DNA from: Pedobacter ginsengisoli
GTDB lineage: Bacteria > Bacteroidota > Bacteroidia > Sphingobacteriales > Sphingobacteriaceae
Reading direction: 5' to 3'
Length of the DNA: 64,000 nt
NCBI RefSeq assembly: GCF_002736205.1
Contig: NZ_CP024091.1
Location: forward strand, 62,001-126,000
Shown one piece after another: positions 44,826 through 52,647 of the stretch (the first letter of the stretch is position 1; the number at the start of each line of letters is the position of its first letter). The notes beneath the pieces were generated by a model. That model worked only from the letters and a program-made list of their open reading frames with translations. It was not told the origin of the DNA and made no database searches. Made by a program: the position numbers and the translations under genes.

Positions 44826-46187
44826 ATGGCCAATATATTTTCTTCCCTAAAGAACGCATACACCCTTTTTAAAAGCGTAGATTTTAAAAAACTCGAAGAA
44901 CTTTCTAAAAAAGTTGACCTTCCAAAAATTGTAAATTCAGTATCTAATCTTGATGAAACCCAGCTGCAGGGACTCATGAAAATGATGGGAGCCCCTCATA
45001 AAAAACGAGAACTCCCGCCAATTGAAGGTGACTTTTACCATTTGGGCGATGAGGCTTTAAAAGATGAAGACAGGGCATTGCAATTAAGTGTACGCGAATT
45101 TCTGGAACGGGAAGTAAAACCAGTAGTAAATAAATATTGGCTTAAGGCCGAATTTCCTTTTGAGCTTATTCCTAAAATAGCAGAACTAAACATTTGTGGG
45201 TTAACCTATCAGGGTTATGGATGCCCTAACAAATCTAACCTGATGGAAGGGATGCTGGCAATGGAAATGGCCAGAATAGATACTTCTATGTCTACCTTTT
45301 TTGGAGTACAGAGTGGATTGGCTATGGGGTCCATATATCTTTTAGGATCTGAAGCACAAAAGCAGCAATGGCTTCCAGATATGCAGCAGATGAAAATAAT
45401 TGGCGCCTTCGGACTAACTGAGCCTGAGGTAGGCTCTGGAGTTGCAGGAGGACTAACTACCACCGCTAAGCGACAAGGAAGTAAGTGGATATTAAACGGA
45501 CAAAAGAAATGGATTGGTAATTCTACCTTTTCTGATGTTACCATAATATGGGCCAGAGATGTGGACGATAATGAAGTAAAAGGCTTTCTGGTTAGAAAGG
45601 GAACTAAAGGATTCGCGGTTGAGAAAATGCAGGACAAGATGGCTTTGCGTATTGTACAAAACGGGCTCATAACGCTTACCAATTGCGAAGTTGACGAAGA
45701 AGACCGACTGCAAAATGCCAATTCATTTAAGGATACGGCAAAGGTGTTAAAAATGACAAGAGCAGGGGTAGCATGGCAGGCAGTAGGTTGCGCCAGGGGT
45801 GCATACGAAAGTGCTCTTCAATATACCAGAACCAGAAAACAATTTGGTAAACCTATCGCCTCTTACCAGCTCATCCAAAACCACCTTGTAGAAATGCTCT
45901 CTAACCTAACGGCAATGCAAACACTTTGCTTCAGGTTATCTCAGTTGCAGGATCAGAACCTGCTTACCGATGAACACGCTTCGTTAGCTAAAGTTTTTTG
46001 CTCAATGCGCACACGAGATGTAGTAAGCCGGGCCCGCGAAGTTATGGGTGGAAACGGCATTTTATTAGAGTACGATGTAGCCCGTTTTGTGGCCGATGCG
46101 GAAGCCATCTACTCCTACGAAGGAACTAAAGAAATCAATACCCTTATTGTGGGGCGTGCTATAACTGGCTTTTCAGCTTTCGTGTGA
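44826..46187 (+). CDS. Acyl-CoA dehydrogenase, GCDH/ACX4-like, with N-terminal extension
   Basis: A 453-residue FAD enzyme. The catalytic core starts near residue 68. Motifs: GAFGLTEPEVGSG (FAD/substrate loop), WILNGQKKWIGNSTFSD, RKQFGKPIASYQLIQ, REVMGGNGILLEY and YEGTKEINTLIVGRAITG, whose Glu in YEGT is the expected catalytic base. Overall it resembles glutaryl-CoA dehydrogenase and, more closely, the plant short-chain acyl-CoA oxidase ACX4. The Arg that binds glutaryl-CoA's distal carboxylate in GCDH (in SGYRSAMSVQ) is replaced here (SMSTFFGVQ), so glutaryl-CoA is unlikely. The first 65 residues are a charged helical extension with no counterpart that I know. It ends one base from a convergent gene. 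Confidence 0.9.
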   Translation: MANIFSSLKNAYTLFKSVDFKKLEELSKKVDLPKIVNSVSNLDETQLQGLMKMMGAPHKKRELPPIEGDFYHLGDEALKDEDRALQLSVREFLEREVKPVVNKYWLKAEFPFELIPKIAELNICGLTYQGYGCPNKSNLMEGMLAMEMARIDTSMSTFFGVQSGLAMGSIYLLGSEAQKQQWLPDMQQMKIIGAFGLTEPEVGSGVAGGLTTTAKRQGSKWILNGQKKWIGNSTFSDVTIIWARDVDDNEVKGFLVRKGTKGFAVEKMQDKMALRIVQNGLITLTNCEVDEEDRLQNANSFKDTAKVLKMTRAGVAWQAVGCARGAYESALQYTRTRKQFGKPIASYQLIQNHLVEMLSNLTAMQTLCFRLSQLQDQNLLTDEHASLAKVFCSMRTRDVVSRAREVMGGNGILLEYDVARFVADAEAIYSYEGTKEINTLIVGRAITGFSAFV

Positions 46188-46592
46188 TTACTTAAAAGGA
46201 GCCTTTTCGATACTAGTATTGCCCATTGCCGTTTTTTCATAAAGGGCAATACAGTGTTTATTAAAACTGGGATCAAAATTTACTTTACCTGCATATAATT
46301 TGTCTGGCACAGGTGTACCCTCCAAAAAGTAATATACTTTAGTATTTCCTCCTTTATGATGAGGTTTAAAGTTTCCGTAGGTGATCATTTCATCCCAAAC
46401 CGTGTCCTTTACAGTAACAGCAAACACATACTGTATAGGGCCTGTATTGTTGTCGTTCCTGTAATGTGCAATTTCCTTGAATCCGCCTTTCAGTCCATCT
46501 ATTCCGGGTTGGGTAAACGTACCCTTTAACATCCATCCAACTAAAACCAAAATAGTAATACCCAGCAGGATGTTCAAATATTTTCTCTGCAT
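46188..46592 (-). CDS. Small single-pass membrane protein coupled to lysine aminotransferase
   Basis: A 134-residue protein with one N-terminal hydrophobic segment (YLNILLGITILVLVGWML, about 5-22), probably a signal anchor, and a soluble remainder (FKEIAHYRNDNNTGPIQYVF, YFLEGTPVPDKLYAGKV) without a recognisable domain. Its ATG overlaps the aminotransferase stop by one base (TAATG), which indicates translational coupling. It is convergent with the acyl-CoA dehydrogenase gene with no gap. Function unknown. Confidence 0.7.
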   Translation of the reverse strand: MQRKYLNILLGITILVLVGWMLKGTFTQPGIDGLKGGFKEIAHYRNDNNTGPIQYVFAVTVKDTVWDEMITYGNFKPHHKGGNTKVYYFLEGTPVPDKLYAGKVNFDPSFNKHCIALYEKTAMGNTSIEKAPFK

Positions 46593-47923
46593 TATAAAGC
46601 CGGTAAAATAGTTTCCATAATTGCTAAACCTTCATCAATATGTTTCTTCTCCATGCACAAAGCAGGCCTGAACCTGATGGTCTGATTTCCGCAACCCAAA
46701 AACATTACATTATGCAGCATTCCTTTTTTTATAAACTCATCGCGCATGCTCTTATTTGGAAAGTCGAAAGCACATAACAAACCTTTGCCTCTAACGTTGG
46801 CCATTTTATCGTACTTTCCAGCTAGTGTTTGCAAGCCTTCTTTTAAATATTGACCAACTATTGCAGCATTTTCACATAGGTTGTCTTCGGCAACAATTTG
46901 AAGGATTTGCGATGAGCGAACCATGTCAACTAAATTGCCTCCCCATGTCGAATTAATTCTCGAAGGCACTTTAAATACATTGCTCTCTACCTGATCTACC
47001 TTGTTTCCGACCAAAATACCACAAACCTGCATCTTTTTACCAAAAGCGATAATATCCGGACGGGCCTTTTCACTATAATGCTGATGGCACCAGAATTTAC
47101 CTGTAAGGCCAACTCCAGTCTGCACCTCATCATAAATCAGAAAAGCATCATTTTCATCGGCCAATGTTTTTAGTTGTATTAAAAACTCCTCACGTAAATG
47201 ATTATCTCCGCCTTCAGATTGAATTGGCTCTACAATGATTGCACATATGTCATCTTTATTGTCAGCAAAAGCCTGTTTTATCTGAGTAATAGATGTTTCT
47301 TCTGTTTCAACAGCCACTCTTAAATTATCTCCATCCAATGGGAATTTTACTACCGGAACAGACACTCTTGGCCAATCGAACTTGGCAAACCATTTGGTTT
47401 TATCAGGAAGTGTATTGGTTAAACTTAAAGTATAACCAGTTCTGCCATGAAAAGCTTTCTCGAAATGAAGTACTTTAAACCCTCTTTCTTCTTTATACCC
47501 TTTGGCAAAATTCTTTTGAACCTTCCAATCCATAGCTACCTTAAGCGCGTTCTCAACTGCTAATCCGCCGCCCGCAATAAAAAATGCATGAGGTAAATAA
47601 GCCGGGATTCCAATTTTAGAGAACGTATCAACGAACTGAGCATATTGTTGTGTGTAAACATCCGAATTAGAAGGGTTGGCCAGTGCAGCATCCAGAAGGT
47701 TTTTTTTAAACCCTTCATCTTTTATCATTTTAGGATGATTGTAACCCAAAGGAACAGATGCAAAGCAAGTGAAAAAATCAAGTAGCGAACGCTTGTATTT
47801 CGAATCATAAATATATGCTCCCTGACTTTTTTCCATATCATATGTAAGGTCAAAGCCATCTGCTAAAATATGTTTGCTTAAAGTTTCATTTACCTGCTCT
47901 GGAGCTACAGTTAGTTGATACAT
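46592..47923 (-). CDS. lat: L-lysine 6-aminotransferase
   Basis: A class III PLP aminotransferase that moves the epsilon-amino group of lysine to 2-oxoglutarate, giving 2-aminoadipate 6-semialdehyde. I use the ATG at 47923 (443 residues, MYQLTVAPEQVNETLSKHIL); an upstream in-frame ATG would add 21 unrelated residues. Motifs: LLDFFTCFASVPLGYNHPKM near 50, FFIAGGGLAVENALKVA, the DEVQTGVGLTGKFWCHQHY segment, and the PLP lysine in IIAFGKKMQVCGILVG. This signature is that of LAT rather than of ornithine aminotransferase. Lysine catabolism or pipecolate/aminoadipate formation is likely; no dehydrogenase for the semialdehyde is visible nearby. Confidence 0.9.
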   Translation of the reverse strand: MYQLTVAPEQVNETLSKHILADGFDLTYDMEKSQGAYIYDSKYKRSLLDFFTCFASVPLGYNHPKMIKDEGFKKNLLDAALANPSNSDVYTQQYAQFVDTFSKIGIPAYLPHAFFIAGGGLAVENALKVAMDWKVQKNFAKGYKEERGFKVLHFEKAFHGRTGYTLSLTNTLPDKTKWFAKFDWPRVSVPVVKFPLDGDNLRVAVETEETSITQIKQAFADNKDDICAIIVEPIQSEGGDNHLREEFLIQLKTLADENDAFLIYDEVQTGVGLTGKFWCHQHYSEKARPDIIAFGKKMQVCGILVGNKVDQVESNVFKVPSRINSTWGGNLVDMVRSSQILQIVAEDNLCENAAIVGQYLKEGLQTLAGKYDKMANVRGKGLLCAFDFPNKSMRDEFIKKGMLHNVMFLGCGNQTIRFRPALCMEKKHIDEGLAIMETILPAL

Positions 47924-48070
47924 AATTTCTATGTTTTGGTATGTATCAAATGTAATAAAAACCCCTAAATAAACAAATGCAGGCACTATTTGAACCCGTA
48001 AACGAAAAAACAGGGTTTAAACAGTTTAAAGTATGTTTTTGAAATAAAATCTATTTTGGTCTAACAAACG

Positions 48071-48946
48071 TTAGTAAATAAACTTGTCTTTCATACCCCA
48101 TATTCCCAGTAAACCGCCTGTATGTAAGGCAACTATTTTGTCTTCTTTTTTAAAAGAATTATTGCTGATCAGGTCATCAAGAGCGAAGAACATTTTTGAA
48201 GTATATACCGGGTCAATAAGCATTCCTTCATCCGCAATAAACTTTTTGATATACTCAATCAAAGTGGGAGGGGTTTTAGCGTATCCACCAAAATGATAAT
48301 CAGTATGTATAATCAGTTGCTCAATGTTCCCGGTATGCTTATAAATCTCATCTGCAATAAAATCGCCACCCTTTAATACCGGCACAACATGAAGTTGAGT
48401 TTTTAGCTTGCGCTGATGAATTCCTTTTAATAACCCCGCTGCGGTTGTTCCGGTTCCGGCAGCACAAAACAAGTGGTCAATATCATGTGGCAGTTCGGCA
48501 ATAATCTCGGTACAGCCTCTAACCGCTTCGGCACTGGCGCCACCCTCATCAACAAAATATGCGTCAGATGCGGTTCCAAAATGAGTATTAAATAATAGTT
48601 TTTTGTTTCTGTAACTGTCTCTATCGGTAAAAATCAAATTCATACCAAACAGTTTGCAAAGTAATAGCATTTCATTGCTTACTACTTCGCCACGTACAAA
48701 AGCTGTACTTTTTAAGCCAGCCCTGGCACATGCCGATGCCGTTGCAACGAGGTGATTAGAAAAAGCCCCGCCAAAAGTAATAATATGATTTTTCTGTTTT
48801 TTTTGTACATCATTTAAAATGTACTTAAGCTTACGCCATTTATTCCCCGAGATGTAAGGGTCAATTAAATCATCCCTTTTTACCAATACATGGTTTCTTG
48901 CCGAATGTTTTAACTGATGTATAGGGCTGTAAATATCTGTAAACAT
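48071..48946 (-). CDS. PLP-dependent ACC deaminase / D-cysteine desulfhydrase family enzyme
   Basis: A 291-residue fold-type II PLP enzyme. The PLP lysine is in ISGNKWRKLKYIL near residue 33-45, and GGAFSNHLVATASACA near 59-74 binds the substrate carboxylate. The glycine-rich phosphate loop is FCAAGTGTTAAGLL near 158. Members deaminate 1-aminocyclopropane-1-carboxylate or desulfhydrate D-cysteine; the two cannot be told apart safely here. The family in Bacteroidota is mostly annotated as D-cysteine desulfhydrase-like. Its -7 box ends four bases before the ATG, suggesting a leaderless mRNA. Confidence 0.88.
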   Translation of the reverse strand: MFTDIYSPIHQLKHSARNHVLVKRDDLIDPYISGNKWRKLKYILNDVQKKQKNHIITFGGAFSNHLVATASACARAGLKSTAFVRGEVVSNEMLLLCKLFGMNLIFTDRDSYRNKKLLFNTHFGTASDAYFVDEGGASAEAVRGCTEIIAELPHDIDHLFCAAGTGTTAAGLLKGIHQRKLKTQLHVVPVLKGGDFIADEIYKHTGNIEQLIIHTDYHFGGYAKTPPTLIEYIKKFIADEGMLIDPVYTSKMFFALDDLISNNSFKKEDKIVALHTGGLLGIWGMKDKFIY

Positions 48947-48950
48947 TTTA

Positions 48951-48958
48951 CAAATATA
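48951..48958 (-). promoter_or_regulatory. -7 element of the ACC-deaminase-like gene (TATATTTG)
   Basis: An exact TAnnTTTG match whose last base is four bases from the ATG (48946), so transcription should begin at or inside the start codon. Confidence 0.55.
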
Positions 48959-49145
48959 AATTCCCTTTTATAACTCCGTATTAGTTAATGTTTGAAATAG
49001 ATTTTTTTAATCAAATAAGGGAAGAAATTAAGAATTATCTTAACGTTTTGAGTAAAATTTTTCATAAGCGAGATTATTTAGTTTAGATCATGCTCTTCTC
49101 AAATAATAGGCCAATTTCTTTTCTGAATATATTGTTGTTAAAGAT

Positions 49146-49153
49146 TAGTTTTG
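49146..49153 (+). promoter_or_regulatory. -7 element of rluD (TAGTTTTG)
   Basis: An exact TAnnTTTG match 93 bp upstream of the rluD ATG, predicting a leader of about 85 bases. The -33 region is weak. Confidence 0.4.
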
Positions 49154-49246
49154 CAAAACGAAATAGCTACAACACTCAAATGTTAAAAAAAGTAGGTAAT
49201 GTGGCTCAATTTCACAATTAATTAATAGAAATAAAACACAACTTTA

Positions 49247-50278
49247 ATGGAAAACAACAATAACGGGTCGGAATTTGAAGAGCAGGATCTGTACGAGCAT
49301 TTGAACATTGTTGTTGATAAAGGACAGTCTTTATTGCGCATTGATAAATTTTTAATGCATAGGGTAGAAAACGCTTCCCGAAACCGCATTCAAAATGCAA
49401 TAGATGCCGGTAATGTTCTTGTTAATCAAAAACCCGTAAAACCAAGCTATAAGGTTAAGCCGGCAGATGAGATATCTGTTGTATTTCCGCACCCTCCAAG
49501 AGATACAGAAGTTTATCCTGAAGATATTCCATTAGATATTGTTTATGAGGATAATGATCTTCTGGTAGTAAACAAACCTGCCGGAATGGTAGTTCATCCA
49601 GGATATAACAACTATACCGGTACACTTGTAAATGCACTTGCTTTCCACTTTGAGCAATTGCCACAGTTGCCGGGCAATGAAGGTAGGCCCGGTTTAGTAC
49701 ACCGTATTGATAAAGATACATCAGGCCTATTACTTATTAGCAAAAACGAGGTTACTATGACCAAACTGGCCAAGCAATTTTTTGATCATACCATTAACCG
49801 TAAATATGTTGCCCTTGCCTGGGGAGATATTGCCCAAGATGGCACTGTTACAGGTTATATTGGCCGTAGCCTTAAAAACAGAATAGTGATGGATGTTTAC
49901 GATGATGAAGAAAAAGGTAAGTGGTCTGTAACACATTATACCGTGTTAGAACGTTTAGGATATGTGACACTAATTAGCTGTCAGCTTGAAACGGGAAGAA
50001 CTCATCAAATAAGAGCACATATGAAACATATAGGGCACCCATTATTTAATGATGCAAACTATGGTGGCGATAAAATATTGAAAGGTACTACGTTTAATAA
50101 ATACAAACAGTTTGTTCAAAATAGTTTCAATATTTTACCGCGTCAGGCTTTACATGCACAAACTTTGGGTTTTATTCATCCAACTACTAAAAAGTATATG
50201 GAATTTGAAGCACCTTTGCCACCCGATTTCGATACAGCTTTAAATAAATGGAGAAACTATATTGTAGAGCCTCAATAA
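49247..50278 (+). CDS. RluA-family 23S rRNA pseudouridine synthase, RluD type
   Basis: Modifies uridines in the large-subunit rRNA, by family precedent in helix 69. 343 residues: an S4 RNA-binding domain at about 28-80 (LLRIDKFLMHRVENASRNRI), then the synthase domain with NKPAGMVVHPG near 109-119 and the catalytic Asp155 in VHRIDKDTSGLLL. The later LETGRTHQIRAHM segment is also diagnostic. The next gene's ATG directly follows the stop codon (TAAATG), so the ADC-lyase-like gene is co-translated. Confidence 0.94.
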   Translation: MENNNNGSEFEEQDLYEHLNIVVDKGQSLLRIDKFLMHRVENASRNRIQNAIDAGNVLVNQKPVKPSYKVKPADEISVVFPHPPRDTEVYPEDIPLDIVYEDNDLLVVNKPAGMVVHPGYNNYTGTLVNALAFHFEQLPQLPGNEGRPGLVHRIDKDTSGLLLISKNEVTMTKLAKQFFDHTINRKYVALAWGDIAQDGTVTGYIGRSLKNRIVMDVYDDEEKGKWSVTHYTVLERLGYVTLISCQLETGRTHQIRAHMKHIGHPLFNDANYGGDKILKGTTFNKYKQFVQNSFNILPRQALHAQTLGFIHPTTKKYMEFEAPLPPDFDTALNKWRNYIVEPQ

Positions 50279-51118
50279 ATGCAGCAAGAGTACATTTTAC
50301 ATAACGACGAATTTATATTAAAAAACCAACCTATTGTAACTGCAGATAATCGTGGTTTCAGGTATGGCGACGGCCTGTTTGAATCTATGAGAATGAACAA
50401 TGGTAAACTTAAGTTTCCAGAACTTCATGCTGATAGGTTAAAGGCCGGAATGAAAGCCCTTAAATTGGAAGGCGCAACCCTATATGACGAATATTTCCTG
50501 AAACAAAAAACAGCTGAGCTTTGTAAAAAGAACAAGTTTAAGGATAATGTAAGGTTCAGATTATCTGTTTACAGAGCTGGCGATGGCCTGTATACTCCGA
50601 ACAGTAATAAATCTGGATATGTATTGGAAGCATCTCCATTAACCGAAAACACTTACGAACTTAATAAAAAGGGCTTAATTATAGACGTGTTTGATGAGCT
50701 TACAAAATCTGTTGATAAACTTTCTAATTATAAGACTTGTAACTCGTTGGTATACGTAATGGCGGGTTTGTATAAAAAGCAATATAACCTGGACGAAGCT
50801 TTTATATTAAATCAGAATGGCTTTTTATGTGAAAGTATCAGCTCTAATATTTTTGTTGTTTACGATAAGCAGATTTATACACCAGCCCTATCAGAGGGAT
50901 GTATAGCAGGTGTTATGAGAAATGTGGTAATGAGTATAGCTAAAACCAACGAAATTCCGGTAGTACAAGCACAAATAAATCCCGAAGTGCTAAAAGAAGC
51001 AGAGGAAGTTTTTATAACCAATGCTGTAGGAGGTATTCGCTGGGTAATGGGATATGGCCGCAAACGCTATTTTAATGAAGTAACTAAGTTGCTTAGTGAT
51101 AAGTTAAATACACTTTAG
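50279..51118 (+). CDS. Class IV aminotransferase, probable aminodeoxychorismate lyase (PabC-like)
   Basis: A 279-residue fold-type IV PLP enzyme. The active-site lysine is in KLSNYKTCNSLVYVMA near residue 152, and the Glu that contacts the PLP nitrogen is in GFLCESISSNIFVV. RYGDGLFESMR near 27-37 is characteristic. Relatives are ADC lyase (folate), branched-chain aminotransferase and D-amino-acid transaminase. The short length and presence of pabB in the same window favour ADC lyase, but that is not decisive. It abuts rluD without a gap and is followed by a GC-rich palindromic block. Confidence 0.82.
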   Translation: MQQEYILHNDEFILKNQPIVTADNRGFRYGDGLFESMRMNNGKLKFPELHADRLKAGMKALKLEGATLYDEYFLKQKTAELCKKNKFKDNVRFRLSVYRAGDGLYTPNSNKSGYVLEASPLTENTYELNKKGLIIDVFDELTKSVDKLSNYKTCNSLVYVMAGLYKKQYNLDEAFILNQNGFLCESISSNIFVVYDKQIYTPALSEGCIAGVMRNVVMSIAKTNEIPVVQAQINPEVLKEAEEVFITNAVGGIRWVMGYGRKRYFNEVTKLLSDKLNTL

Positions 51119-51131
51119 AATCAGATTTCGG

Positions 51132-51210
51132 TTTTCAGGGCCTTGCTGGGGTGTTGATAGGGCCTTCGTAGGGCCTCGGGAGGGCTACAACCCTATCAAG
51201 GCCCTGAAAA
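51132..51210. repeat. GC-rich palindromic repeat block between convergent genes
   Basis: TTTTCAGGGCCTTG (51132-51145) is the exact reverse complement of CAAGGCCCTGAAAA (51197-51210). A second overlapping pairing is TTGATAGGG (51154-51162) with CCCTATCAA (51191-51199). Between them AGGGCC recurs three times (within 51137-51142, 51159-51164 and 51170-51175), each followed by a related G-rich tract. Its GC content is clearly higher than that of its surroundings. It lies in the 119-bp gap between the PabC-like gene (plus) and the sulfatase gene (minus). It may terminate both, or be a dispersed palindromic repeat; it does not look like a simple terminator. Confidence 0.8.
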
Positions 51211-51237
51211 TGCCTATTTATCTGCCCTGCTGTGGTT

Positions 51238-52560
51238 TCACTTATTGGGATAATTATCCAATATTTTTAATAGCTTTTTGGTTACTTCCGGATAGTCATT
51301 ATTTAAATTTACACGCTCAGAAGGATCTTCGGCCAGATTGAATAATTCAATTCCGCTTTCTTTAGTTCTTCTAAGCTTCCAATCTCCCTCACGAGCTACT
51401 TCAGGAACGCCATAATGCACATAGTATACAGGCTGATGTTTGAAGGCAGCGTCCTTTCTAGTGAATAATGGAGATACTGATTCTCCGTCAATTTTAAGGT
51501 CGGCTGGTAATTTGGTACCGCTCCATTCGGCCAATGTAGGCAATAAATCAACACTGGTAAACAGCTGTTTCTGAACCTGTGCCTGGGTATGGCCTTTCCA
51601 ATATAAAATAAATGGAACCCTAGTGCCTCCTTCGTATGTAGTAGCTTTACTGCCACGGAATATACCTGCATACCCAGCATGGTTTTGCTTTGTTTTGCCA
51701 TCTAAAGCCATTCTTTCGGGATAGTTAGTCCATGGGCCATTGTCGCTGGTAAAAATAAAAATAGTGTTATCAGCTAATCCTTGTTGTTCCAGTGTTTTCC
51801 AGATTTTGTCTAAACCTCTATCCATTTCATTTATTACATAACCCAGTTCTCCGCCATGCGTTAAATCGCTGTTCTTTTTGTGAGCAGCAAAGTATACAGG
51901 TAAATGGGGCATGTTATAGGCCAGATACAAAAAGAAAGGCTCTCCCTTTTTTTGCTTTTTAATGTACTTTACAGCTTCATTGTTGTATAGCGATGTTAGT
52001 GAACTATCTGCAGGTTTATAAACTTCAGGTTTATAATTACGGTAAAGCTTAATAGTGGTGTCAGTTTTAACGTAAGGGCTTTTATAATCATGACTGTACA
52101 ATAATCCGTAATAATTGTCAAATCCCTGTTCCATTGGCAAGTTAACCTTGTTGTCTCCTAAATGCCATTTGCCAATCATATTTGTTTTGTACCCACCTGT
52201 TTTTAAGATCTCGGCAAGGGTAAGTTCCGAGGCTGGTAAGCCCTGGCTGGAACCGGGCCCCAGAGGTGCAGGAATATCATATCTGGTAGGATAGCGGCCT
52301 GTAAGGAAAGCCGCACGAGATGGCGAACATGTTGGTGAGGCCAGTGCAAAATTGGTAGCCTTAACTCCTTTGGCAGCCATTTGATCTAAAAAGGGGGTTT
52401 CTATTACCGGATTTCCATAGCAGCTTAAATCTGCATAACCCATATCGTCTGTTAGTACAAATACAATATTTGGCTTTTGCTGGGCTGATACTTGTTGGTT
52501 TGTGGCGAAGCCTATTGCGGCAATACCGAGTAAGGTTTTTAGTAGTATTGATTTTTGCAT
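51238..52560 (-). CDS. Secreted sulfatase, type I (formylglycine-dependent)
   Basis: A 440-residue exported hydrolase of sulfate esters. The signal peptide ends near residue 27 (VSAQQ). The metal site begins with [12 protein letters not shown] (34-45), and the modification motif is CSPSR at 78-82, where Cys78 must be converted to formylglycine. [13 protein letters not shown] sequence ([13 protein letters not shown]) and GKWHLGDN supply further active-site residues. The substrate is unknown, and no glycoside hydrolases or maturase lie next to it. It is separated from the RND operon upstream by a perfect palindrome and has its own possible promoter (TACTTTAG, complement of 52569-52576). Confidence 0.93.
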   Translation of the reverse strand: MQKSILLKTLLGIAAIGFATNQQVSAQQKPNIVFVLTDDMGYADLSCYGNPVIETPFLDQMAAKGVKATNFALASPTCSPSRAAFLTGRYPTRYDIPAPLGPGSSQGLPASELTLAEILKTGGYKTNMIGKWHLGDNKVNLPMEQGFDNYYGLLYSHDYKSPYVKTDTTIKLYRNYKPEVYKPADSSLTSLYNNEAVKYIKKQKKGEPFFLYLAYNMPHLPVYFAAHKKNSDLTHGGELGYVINEMDRGLDKIWKTLEQQGLADNTIFIFTSDNGPWTNYPERMALDGKTKQNHAGYAGIFRGSKATTYEGGTRVPFILYWKGHTQAQVQKQLFTSVDLLPTLAEWSGTKLPADLKIDGESVSPLFTRKDAAFKHQPVYYVHYGVPEVAREGDWKLRRTKESGIELFNLAEDPSERVNLNNDYPEVTKKLLKILDNYPNK

Positions 52561-52583
52561 AGTGATAGCTAAAGTATGAAAAA

Positions 52584-52629
52584 TAAACAGAGAAAAAGCC
52601 GACCCTAGGGTCGGCTTTTTCTCTGTTTA
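52584..52629 (-). terminator. 46-bp perfect palindrome, terminator of the second RND operon
   Basis: Two 23-base arms (52584-52606 and 52607-52629) are exact reverse complements without a spacer, centred on CCCTAGGG. The core AAAAAGCCGACCCT/AGGGTCGGCTTTTT gives a GC-rich stem with a T-run in either direction. It lies 19 bp past the permease stop. Confidence 0.9.
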
Positions 52630-52647
52630 AACCTTACTCTTTACAGC

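Larger units (their letters stand above)
48947..49246. other. 300-bp gene-free divergent region between the ACC-deaminase-like gene and rluD
   Basis: Strongly AT-rich. It holds a -7 box for each flanking gene (48951-48958 and 49146-49153). I see no stable hairpin, RNA gene or open frame. Confidence 0.55.

Noticed and set aside
45215..45721. A 168-codon open frame antisense to the acyl-CoA dehydrogenase gene
   Set aside because: Cys/Ser-rich composition without a domain, lying inside a conserved gene; a frame shadow.
47924..47986. 21-residue N-terminal extension of lysine 6-aminotransferase
   Set aside because: Hydrophobic, unrelated to the family, and the ATG at 47923 gives the expected N-terminus.
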